Shown here: piece by piece, positions 1-5,325 of the stretch | Position numbering within the stretch: the stretch's first letter is position 1 | How the letters are laid out: each line of letters starts with the position of its first letter | From: Sulfurimonas sp. | GTDB taxonomy: Bacteria > Campylobacterota > Campylobacteria > Campylobacterales > Sulfurimonadaceae | Direction of reading: 5' to 3' | Assembly (NCBI GenBank): GCA_027044845.1 | Contig: JALUBM010000093.1 | Location: forward strand, 1 to 5,325 | Length of the DNA stretch: 5,325 bases | Translations under genes and position numbers: made by a program | Notes under the pieces: generated by a model | Seen by the model: only the letters and a program-made list of their open reading frames with translations | Told to the model about the DNA's origin: nothing | Databases searched by the model: none

Positions 1-2274
1 AGATGCTATGGTGAACCATTTTTCCACCTTAAATAATAGTTCAAAAATATTTGAATGATTATAAAATATTTCAGCTTTTATTTTACCTTTTTTTGGATAA
101 ACACTTGAACCGTAAAATTTTTGATATTGTGCTATTTTCGATAAAGCTGCATTAGCACTACTCCAATTTCCACTATGTAATGAGTTGTCCACCGCAGTAA
201 AATATGTTACAGCTAAATCTTTAATCTTTGTTGCTTCTTTTGGAGAAAATTTTTGCAGGGCATCTATGGTTGCATACCATTTATTGTTCACATCATTTGG
301 TTTTGGCCAAATTTTCAGTATAGAACCCGTAAAAACCATATACACAACATTTACTTTTTCATCAATTTTAATCACTTTGTTGTCAAATCTACTTCTGTCA
401 ATCGGTGCTTTTCTTGTAGCTTTTTCAACAAGATTTAAAAGTTTGTACCCCTGCATAGTCTCAGGATTTTGAAAAAATTGTGAAAAAGAGACATATTTCG
501 CATCTTTTTTAGCACCAATCGCTCTATTTAACTTTTTATTTCCTGTTTTGATAAGTTTGATATTTTTATAAATATCTGGTCGAATCATCATTCCCAAAAT
601 CACTTGATTTGCTGTCAATTTTTTACTTCCGACTTGCAAACTACCGCTTCTATGAATTTTTGCTAAAATTTCAGCAGAAAGGGTATCTATAGGTTTCATA
701 CGCCCTTGGGTGTCTTGTATAATTAACTCTCCAAATTCTTTGGCATGTTCTTGATTAAATGATAAAATAGTTTTTATAGCAGGATTTAATTCTTCCGCTT
801 TTGACTGTGTAACACTAAAAACTAATCCAATCGCCAATAATCCAGAAACAACTTTCGATTGAGCTGCATCTTTAGCCTTTTTTGATAATTTGGCAAATCT
901 GTGTTTTTTTGAGAACAGCGTCCAAAACATTCCTAATGCCAACAATAAGTAACCTATATATGTTGGAAGTGTTCCAGGGTCATGGTTTACAGACAGTACT
1001 GTTCCTCTTTCATCCCTATCATAAGATGCTTGAAAAAATCTATAATTTTTATAATCCAAAATATGATTCATATAAATTCTATAAGGCATATCAACTCCAT
1101 TTTTTTTATCAATCAATTCAACTTCACTTGCGTAAGAAGCTGGACTCATAGAGCCAGGATAACGATCAAGTTGAAAATCTTTTAATTTTATTGCAAACGG
1201 AAGATTGATAACTTTTGCACCATAAGAAATATTTACATTCACACCCTTTAATGCAACGGCACTAGAACGAGCCAATACACCTTTTTGATAATACACAAAT
1301 AAATCTTGTTTCTTACCATCAACATTTATCATGAATTTCAAGGCATCAATCCCACCAGAATTCATTTTCATTCTTCTATTGGTTTGAGAATCATCACTGC
1401 TAACAATCTCTTTCCTCGCATGAAGCATAAAATCCCGTACAACAAAACCGCCCAATGATGTACGATAGAGGACTCTTTTATTTAACTTTTCATTTGCACT
1501 TGCACTTAATTCTCCACTAGATCTATCAGCCATTTTCATATATGATAACTTCATAGCATGTTTCATATACAATTGCTTATCTTTAACAAATAAATGAATT
1601 ATAGGCTTATCAAAATGTTTAGTAGAATTAAAATCTAATACAAAATTACCTGCATCATAATACTTACCATCAACTAATGCAACTGGTTTTCCTGCACCAC
1701 CGCCAGTAACCATAAGTTTAACAATTGCTTTGCCTTTTTTATCTTGTACCAATGCTTCAACCGCATTTGGAATATATTGCAAAAGCTTTACATGTATTTT
1801 TTTATCGTTCAATGATAGAGATTTATTAAATGAATTATCTCCTCGTTTAGAAAAATACGCAACGGTATCATACTCTGTTTTATTATGCATATCTTGTGCA
1901 TGAATCACTAAATAAGGGCTATAACTTAGCATTGTAGAAGAAGTCATACCTTCTCGAATATGCATCGTTCCTTCATACCCTACAAATCTAGTAATCGCAG
2001 CACCTAATAAAATGACTAAAAAAGCAATATGAAAAATAAATAGAGGTGCCTTTTTAAGTGTGTACATTTTATAGTGAATAATATTGTAAATTAAGTTTAC
2101 TGCAAGCAGTCCAAGAAGCCATTCAAACCATTGAGCATTATATATTTCTGCCTTGGCAGTCATTGTGCCAAAATCGTTTTCGACAATTGTCGCATAGCCG
2201 ATTGAAAATGCAAATATAAGCATTAAAATAATCATGGTTTTCATTGATCCAATAATGGATAAGAGCTGTTTCAT
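1..2274 (-). CDS. ccsBA: Fused cytochrome c biogenesis protein CcsBA (ResB-CcsA), C-terminus cut by window edge
   Basis: This is a system II cytochrome c synthase. The family moves heme across the inner membrane and attaches it to CxxCH motifs of apocytochromes in the periplasm. The frame is open for 758 codons from ATG 2274 to base 1. Predicted topology: membrane helices at about 12-31, 51-67 and 78-96, a periplasmic ResB domain at about 97-436, helix 437-455, a Lys/Arg-rich cytoplasmic link 456-474, helix 475-491, then a periplasmic CcsA-side domain to about 745. Family-typical stretches are GYEGTMHIREG (99-109), SVNHDPGT (428-435), QDTQGRMKPIDTLS (520-533) and NQVILGM (556-562). His82 in helix 3 matches the transmembrane heme-ligand His of the ResB half (His83 in Helicobacter hepaticus CcsBA, from memory). 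The WWD heme-handling motif and the other heme histidines should lie in the missing C-terminus; relatives run to roughly 900-1050 residues. The start is supported by GAAAGG 6 bases upstream. Which paralogue this is (general CcsA or NrfI-like) cannot be told here. Confidence 0.95.
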   Translation of the reverse strand, partial: MKQLLSIIGSMKTMIILMLIFAFSIGYATIVENDFGTMTAKAEIYNAQWFEWLLGLLAVNLIYNIIHYKMYTLKKAPLFIFHIAFLVILLGAAITRFVGYEGTMHIREGMTSSTMLSYSPYLVIHAQDMHNKTEYDTVAYFSKRGDNSFNKSLSLNDKKIHVKLLQYIPNAVEALVQDKKGKAIVKLMVTGGGAGKPVALVDGKYYDAGNFVLDFNSTKHFDKPIIHLFVKDKQLYMKHAMKLSYMKMADRSSGELSASANEKLNKRVLYRTSLGGFVVRDFMLHARKEIVSSDDSQTNRRMKMNSGGIDALKFMINVDGKKQDLFVYYQKGVLARSSAVALKGVNVNISYGAKVINLPFAIKLKDFQLDRYPGSMSPASYASEVELIDKKNGVDMPYRIYMNHILDYKNYRFFQASYDRDERGTVLSVNHDPGTLPTYIGYLLLALGMFWTLFSKKHRFAKLSKKAKDAAQSKVVSGLLAIGLVFSVTQSKAEELNPAIKTILSFNQEHAKEFGELIIQDTQGRMKPIDTLSAEILAKIHRSGSLQVGSKKLTANQVILGMMIRPDIYKNIKLIKTGNKKLNRAIGAKKDAKYVSFSQFFQNPETMQGYKLLNLVEKATRKAPIDRSRFDNKVIKIDEKVNVVYMVFTGSILKIWPKPNDVNNKWYATIDALQKFSPKEATKIKDLAVTYFTAVDNSLHSGNWSSANAALSKIAQYQKFYGSSVYPKKGKIKAEIFYNHSNIFELLFKVEKWFTIAS

Positions 2275-2280
2275 TTTTAA

Positions 2281-2286
2281 CCTTTC
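2281..2286 (-). promoter_or_regulatory. Ribosome binding site of ccsBA
   Basis: On the minus strand GAAAGG lies 6 bases before ATG 2274. It favours that start over the in-frame Met codons at residues 11 and 14, which would cut into the first membrane helix. Confidence 0.65.
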
Positions 2287-2310
2287 AAAAAAAATTATTA
2301 TACTAATAAT
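2287..2310 (-). terminator. Possible weak AT-only hairpin with T-tract between the 105-residue gene and ccsBA
   Basis: Read on the minus strand, ATTATTA, loop GTA, then TAATAAT form a perfect 7 bp inverted repeat (2294-2310). It runs into eight consecutive T residues (2294 down to 2287). The arrangement is that of an intrinsic terminator for the upstream genes. The stem has no G-C pair and the loop is only 3 bases, so stability is low and at most partial termination is expected. The element sits just before the ccsBA ribosome binding site and overlaps a possible -10 box. In such AT-rich DNA the symmetry could be chance. Confidence 0.3.
2297..2302 (-). promoter_or_regulatory. Candidate -10 box for ccsBA
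   Basis: TATAAT, a perfect sigma-70 -10 match, occurs on the minus strand 22 bases before the ccsBA ATG. It would give a start near 2290 and a leader of about 16 bases that still carries the ribosome binding site. A TTGATA at 2325-2330 is 22 bases upstream of it, too far for a standard -35. Campylobacterota sigma-70 promoters often lack a clear -35, so this does not exclude it. The region is very AT-rich, so a chance match is quite possible. Confidence 0.4.
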
Positions 2311-2343
2311 AAGATAATAGATAGTATCAACACTGAAGATATA

Positions 2344-2661
2344 CTAAACACAAATATAATTATTGATTTGTTCATTCCATCTAAACTTATTCGCAACTTT
2401 TTTAAACGCTTTATCAACAATAGTTTTGTCATTTTTGTCACCGTAAATAACAATTGGGGTGTGATAATATATATGGTAAGATTTTATAGGATGGAATAAA
2501 ATATCTTTATATGTTAGTTCTATTTTCCCCTCATAAGGTTCAAATGGAACAACAGACACAACTCTTTTATTGGTTTGGGTACATTTAAAATAACATGTAA
2601 CAGTATTTGAATCAATCTTCACATGGTCAACTAAACTTAAAATATTTTTATTCTTTCGCAT
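2344..2661 (-). CDS. Small basic protein of unknown function, 105 residues
   Basis: I do not recognise this protein and assign no function. It is complete, with ATG at 2661 and stop at 2344, and has GGAG 7 bases before the start. By hand count it has 17 Lys/Arg against 10 Asp/Glu, so it is clearly basic. I see no signal peptide or membrane helix. The sequence alternates short hydrophobic/aromatic runs (VTCYFKC at 21-27, VVSVVPF at 34-40, IYYHTPIVIY at 64-73) with charged turns, which suggests a small mainly beta fold. It ends in a Lys-rich probable helix at about 80-94. Three cysteines are present: C23 and C27 (spaced CX3C) and C104 next to the C-terminus. It starts 46 bases after the flgS-like stop on the same strand, so co-transcription is likely. 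It could be a regulator-associated or nucleic-acid-binding protein, but that rests only on charge and position. Confidence 0.8.
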   Translation of the reverse strand: MRKNKNILSLVDHVKIDSNTVTCYFKCTQTNKRVVSVVPFEPYEGKIELTYKDILFHPIKSYHIYYHTPIVIYGDKNDKTIVDKAFKKVANKFRWNEQINNYICV

Positions 2662-2668
2662 GAAGTAT

Positions 2669-2672
2669 CTCC
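2669..2672 (-). promoter_or_regulatory. Ribosome binding site of the 105-residue gene
   Basis: GGAG on the minus strand lies 7 bases before ATG 2661. It supports this start and supports the small frame being a real translated gene. An in-frame stop lies a few codons further upstream, with no other ATG in between. Confidence 0.6.
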
Positions 2673-2707
2673 ATATATTTTAGAAGTGTCAGCAAATGCT
2701 ATTCCAA

Positions 2708-3691
2708 CTAAATTTGAATTTTCACTTCAAAATATTTTTTCTCTACGGACGATAATTCTACACTTCCTCCATGTGCTTCTGCTATTTGACGCGAAAGTAC
2801 AAGTCCTAATCCGTTACCTTTGACTTTCGTGCTTTTAAATGCTGCGAAAAGGTCTTTTTTATTTTCTATTGCTATTCCACTGTCATAAATTTTAAAGATA
2901 TGATAAGTTTCATTTTGAATATGTTGTATCTCTATAACACCTTCTTCATTCTCATCTTCTTCAATAGCATCAATTGCATTCGTGATAAAATTTGAGAACA
3001 ACATTTCAAGCAAATCTTTATCTGCATTCATGACAAAATCATTTTGTGGAAAAATAAATTCTATATTTTTTGAATAACTGTAATATGTAACAGCCGTATC
3101 AATCGATTCTCTTAGCTTACTCCACTCAAATTCATGCTTGTGTGGTTGTACACCTTTTGAAAACATCAATGTTGCTTTAATGATTCTGTCAATTCTATAT
3201 ACTGATTTTTGTATCTCTTCAACTATGGGAACATTTTCAGGTATCACCCGTTTTTTCAGCGTTGAACTCATCAAAGATATAGCCCCAATGGGATTTCTTA
3301 TCTCATGTGAAAGATGTGCCGCCATTTGCCCCATAGTCGCTAAATTTTCCTTACGCTTTTGCTCCGTAATATCTGTCGCACTGAACATTATTTTATCTTT
3401 GTATGAAGAGCTTTTTACAAGGTATGAACGAGTGTTAAATTTAATTTCATAATCTTCATCACGATATTCTAAAAGTTGAAGAAGTTCCCATAAAACTCTT
3501 GCATGTGAATTTTGTAAAAATGCAGTGTTGTCATTATTCAAAATCCAAATAGCAGTAGGCAGAAATTCAACAACTTTTTCAACAGTATCTTGTAAATGAG
3601 CATACGAAGCTTTCAGCTCATTAAACTCATTTTCTACCTTATATGTCTGCTGTATTAGGACATTAAGTTCTTGTGGTGTAATAGATGCCAT
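2708..3691 (-). CDS. flgS: Cytosolic sensor histidine kinase, probable flagellar kinase FlgS
   Basis: The family member FlgS autophosphorylates in response to the state of the flagellar export apparatus. It passes phosphate to FlgR, which activates sigma-54 promoters of rod and hook genes. Length is 327 residues, close to Campylobacter FlgS. There is no membrane segment. Residues 8-42 form a likely coiled coil (LIQQTYKVENEF), followed by a PAS-like domain at about 40-108 (FLPTAIWILNND). The H-box is AHLSHEIRNPIG at 125-136, with phospho-acceptor His129. The N-box has Asn238 in FITNAIDAIEE, the F-box is FAAFKSTK (282-289), and the G2 box is GNGLGL (292-297). The G1 box reads DSGIA (270-274) where DxGxG is usual, so its second glycine is Ala. 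The N-terminal and PAS segments resemble FlgS as I remember it, beyond the generic kinase core. No flgR is in the window, so the partner is inferred. Its ATG overlaps the preceding stop, implying translational coupling. Confidence 0.8.
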   Translation of the reverse strand: MASITPQELNVLIQQTYKVENEFNELKASYAHLQDTVEKVVEFLPTAIWILNNDNTAFLQNSHARVLWELLQLLEYRDEDYEIKFNTRSYLVKSSSYKDKIMFSATDITEQKRKENLATMGQMAAHLSHEIRNPIGAISLMSSTLKKRVIPENVPIVEEIQKSVYRIDRIIKATLMFSKGVQPHKHEFEWSKLRESIDTAVTYYSYSKNIEFIFPQNDFVMNADKDLLEMLFSNFITNAIDAIEEDENEEGVIEIQHIQNETYHIFKIYDSGIAIENKKDLFAAFKSTKVKGNGLGLVLSRQIAEAHGGSVELSSVEKKYFEVKIQI

Positions 3692-3693
3692 TA
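3689..3693 (-). other. TAATG stop/start overlap between apeB and flgS
   Basis: On the minus strand the aminopeptidase stop TAA (3693-3691) and the kinase start ATG (3691-3689) share base 3691. Upstream of the ATG there is only a weak purine stretch (GAAG, 3696-3699). Kinase translation therefore probably depends on ribosomes finishing the aminopeptidase. The arrangement is seen directly; the coupling is inferred. Confidence 0.75.
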
Positions 3694-4962
3694 AACTTCA
3701 AATTCTTTCAAAATTTTATATAAAGAGTATGCATCTTCGCTTCCTGCAAGTTCACGAATAGAGTGCATAGCCCATGTCGGTAACCCCACATCTATAGTAT
3801 CTATACCTATACGAGTAGCAGTAATAGGTCCTATGGTTGAGCCACATCCCATATCACTTCTTGTGACAAATTTTTGTAATGGTTCATTTAATTTTGATGC
3901 TGTTTTCATAAATTTTGAAATAGTAATCGAATTTGAAGCATATCGTTGATTTGCATTGACTTTTATTACAACGCCTTTGTTTACATGTGGCGTATGATTA
4001 ACATCATGTTTTGAGGGATAGTTTGGATGAATTGCATGAGCATTATCAGCACTTATCATCAAAGAACTCCGTACCATTTTCATATATTCTTCATAATTAG
4101 CAAACATTCTACGTAGTGTATTTTCTAAAAAACTTCCCCCTGCCCCGCTTGTCGATTCACTGCCAATCTCTTCATGGTCACTTGCTATAAAAAGCATCGG
4201 TTTCTCAGCATTTATAGTGCAAATACTCAGCATCCCCGTATAACAGCTCAATAAATTATCAAGCCTTGCACTTGCTATGAAATCATCTCGCAATCCAACA
4301 TAAGAAGCTTTTTGCGTATCATAGAAACTCAATTCATTTGCATATATTTCTTTCACTTCATTGATACCATGATTTGATAATTGCCATCTCATAAAATCAT
4401 CAAAATCAAAATCTTCATTTGTGGTCAGAACAGGGCAAATATCTGTCTGTTTATTTATGGTTCTCTCTTTATTTGCTTTGTCATCAAGATGTATGGCGAG
4501 TGAAGGGATAACGGCTATTGGCTTTTGCACATTAATCAATACATTTTGTAGTGTATCATCAACATCCAAATAGCTTACACGCCCCGCAAGTGACAAATCT
4601 CTGTCGAACCAAGGGTTTAAAAGCAATCCACCATAACTTTCCACGCCAAATTTAACAACACCATATTCTTGTATAATAGGATTTGGCTTTAACTTTAAAT
4701 TTGGTGAATCCGTATGTGCACCCACCATAAGATACCTGCTCCTCATTTTAGGGTAAGTAAAAGCAATTATAGATGAATCATTACGCATTACATAATATTT
4801 TTGTCCCTCTTGAAGTTCCCATTTATCAACTTCATTAAGCTGAATAAAACCTGCATTTTCAAACATCATCGCCATATTTTTCGTTGTATGAAAAGGTGTT
4901 GGAGAAGCATCTAAAAAGCCTATCAAACCTTCGTTAAAATCTTGTTTTTGTAGAATAGACAT
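3691..4962 (-). CDS. apeB: M18 family zinc aminopeptidase (ApeB / aspartyl aminopeptidase type)
   Basis: This is a cytoplasmic metallo-exopeptidase. M18 enzymes carry two metal ions, usually assemble as dodecamers, and remove N-terminal residues from peptides; eukaryotic members prefer Asp/Glu. Length is 423 residues, normal for the bacterial branch. The active-site set is complete: His83 in GAHTDSP, Asp235 in SARLDNL, Glu264-Glu265 in DHEEIGSES (catalytic base plus metal ligand), Asp306 in SADNAHA, and His400 in AMHSIRE. Other family blocks are LLLNPWFDRDLSLAGRV (113-129), His158 in AIHLD, and SDMGCGSTIGP (369-379). The start is fixed by a strong Shine-Dalgarno sequence 7 bases upstream. It follows an ABC ATPase gene by 35 bases, and its stop shares one base with the flgS-like ATG. 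The family is secure; substrate preference is not visible. Confidence 0.95.
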   Translation of the reverse strand: MSILQKQDFNEGLIGFLDASPTPFHTTKNMAMMFENAGFIQLNEVDKWELQEGQKYYVMRNDSSIIAFTYPKMRSRYLMVGAHTDSPNLKLKPNPIIQEYGVVKFGVESYGGLLLNPWFDRDLSLAGRVSYLDVDDTLQNVLINVQKPIAVIPSLAIHLDDKANKERTINKQTDICPVLTTNEDFDFDDFMRWQLSNHGINEVKEIYANELSFYDTQKASYVGLRDDFIASARLDNLLSCYTGMLSICTINAEKPMLFIASDHEEIGSESTSGAGGSFLENTLRRMFANYEEYMKMVRSSLMISADNAHAIHPNYPSKHDVNHTPHVNKGVVIKVNANQRYASNSITISKFMKTASKLNEPLQKFVTRSDMGCGSTIGPITATRIGIDTIDVGLPTWAMHSIRELAGSEDAYSLYKILKEFEV

Positions 4963-4969
4963 AGGCTAT

Positions 4970-4977
4970 CCCCTCCT
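4970..4977 (-). promoter_or_regulatory. Strong ribosome binding site of the M18 aminopeptidase gene
   Basis: AGGAGGGG on the minus strand, 7 bases before ATG 4962, is the best Shine-Dalgarno match in the window. It fixes the start and suggests that this gene, and through coupling the kinase behind it, is well translated. Confidence 0.8.
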
Positions 4978-4997
4978 TTTTATTAATCCAAAAAATC

Positions 4998-5325
4998 TTA
5001 AAGTATTACATTCTCTTTTGAAACTTCAGAAGATATAACTTTTTTATTTTCTATCTTTAATATTCTATCACAAAGAGGTAACATCGCTTCATCATGTGTT
5101 ACCATTATCACTGCTACATTTTGTTCTATCGCTATTTTTTTTAGCATTTTTACAACATCTACAGAACGTTTTGAATCTAGTGCTGCTGTTGGTTCATCTG
5201 CGAGTATAATTTGAGGTTTATTTGCTAAAGCCCTTGCAATAGCAGCCCTTTGATTTTGACCGCCTGAGAGTTCTGATGTCATAGCATAGGCTTTGTCTTC
5301 TATTTCAAAATACTTTAACAGCTCA
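4998..5325 (-). CDS. ABC transporter ATP-binding protein, LolD/MacB/DevA group, N-terminus cut by window edge
   Basis: Only the last 108 residues are visible. The frame is open to the window edge, so the Met at 5282 is internal and not the start. Counting visible residues from base 5324: signature motif LSGGQ at 19-23, Walker B IILADE at 39-44 with catalytic Glu44, D-loop ALDS at 48-51, and switch His77 in VTHDE. The Walker A and Q-loop must lie beyond the edge. The wording ADEPTAALDSK and the short C-terminus with no extra domain fit the soluble ATPase of MacB/LolD/DevA-type exporters. These pair with a four-helix FtsX/MacB permease and act on lipoproteins, lipids, peptides or drugs at the inner membrane. 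No permease is in the window; one is expected upstream (beyond 5325). Downstream, 35 bases separate it from the aminopeptidase gene. The substrate cannot be told. Confidence 0.92.
   Translation of the reverse strand, partial: ELLKYFEIEDKAYAMTSELSGGQNQRAAIARALANKPQIILADEPTAALDSKRSVDVVKMLKKIAIEQNVAVIMVTHDEAMLPLCDRILKIENKKVISSEVSKENVIL

Noticed and set aside
185..472. Plus-strand open frame of 95 codons, with a nested 61-codon frame
   Set aside because: It lies entirely antisense to the well-conserved CcsA-side periplasmic domain of ccsBA, has no clear ribosome binding site, and its Phe/Ser-rich product looks like a shadow of AT-rich coding sequence.
882..1185. Two overlapping plus-strand frames of 89 and 67 codons
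   Set aside because: They are antisense to the end of the ResB half of ccsBA, including the conserved SVNHDPGT block. The products show no recognisable domain.
2154..2168. Sigma-54-like -24/-12 element (GG, ten bases, GC) on the plus strand, tempting because FlgS controls sigma-54 promoters
   Set aside because: It is inside ccsBA in antisense orientation, the -12 part is GTGC rather than TTGC, and no plus-strand gene follows it.
2325..2330. TTGATA as the -35 element of the ccsBA promoter
   Set aside because: The spacer to the TATAAT box is 22 bases, well outside the usual 16-18, so it is probably a chance match in AT-rich sequence.
3138..3452. Plus-strand open frame of 104 codons
   Set aside because: It is antisense to the H-box region of the kinase. 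Its Cys/Ile/Leu-rich product mirrors the conserved kinase codons and has no independent support.
4963..4997. Possible terminator or promoter between the ABC ATPase and the aminopeptidase
   Set aside because: The 35 bases hold the Shine-Dalgarno sequence and an A/T-rich stretch, with no inverted repeat or convincing -10 and -35 pair. Read-through is the simpler reading.
5280..5282. ATG as the start of a 94-residue ABC protein
   Set aside because: The frame stays open upstream to the window edge and encodes typical ABC helical-domain sequence just before LSGGQ. A protein starting here would lack Walker A, so this Met is internal.

Overview
The window reads as one strand of a low-GC bacterial chromosome. 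Every gene I can support lies on the minus strand, so transcription runs from base 5325 toward base 1. Two features point to the Campylobacterota: a fused ResB-CcsA cytochrome c assembly protein, and a cytosolic histidine kinase that looks like FlgS, the flagellar kinase of Campylobacter and Helicobacter. A free-living relative such as Sulfurimonas, Sulfuricurvum or Sulfurospirillum is the most likely source. The genus is inferred and cannot be settled from this piece.

Layout in transcription order: (1) The C-terminal half of an ABC transporter ATPase of the LolD/MacB/DevA group, whose N-terminus lies beyond base 5325. (2) After 35 bases, a complete M18 family metallo-aminopeptidase with a strong ribosome binding site. 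(3) A complete FlgS-like kinase whose ATG overlaps the aminopeptidase stop by one base. (4) After 46 bases, a basic 105-residue protein that I do not recognise. (5) After 69 bases holding an AT-only hairpin with a T-tract and a possible -10 box, the first 758 residues of the fused system II cytochrome c synthase CcsBA. Its C-terminal membrane core lies past base 1.

Genes 1 to 4 are close enough to form one transcription unit, and 2 and 3 are probably translationally coupled. Their functions (export, peptide turnover, flagellar regulation, unknown) do not form an obvious pathway, so the grouping looks like a chromosomal neighbourhood rather than a dedicated system. ccsBA may have its own promoter in the only sizeable non-coding gap. 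There is no gene-free stretch longer than 69 bases.

I see no tRNA, rRNA, CRISPR array, insertion sequence, phage gene or long repeat. I found no convincing new biological system. The points most worth a second look are the unrecognised small gene beside flgS, the altered G1 box of the kinase, and the hairpin/-10 overlap in front of ccsBA.
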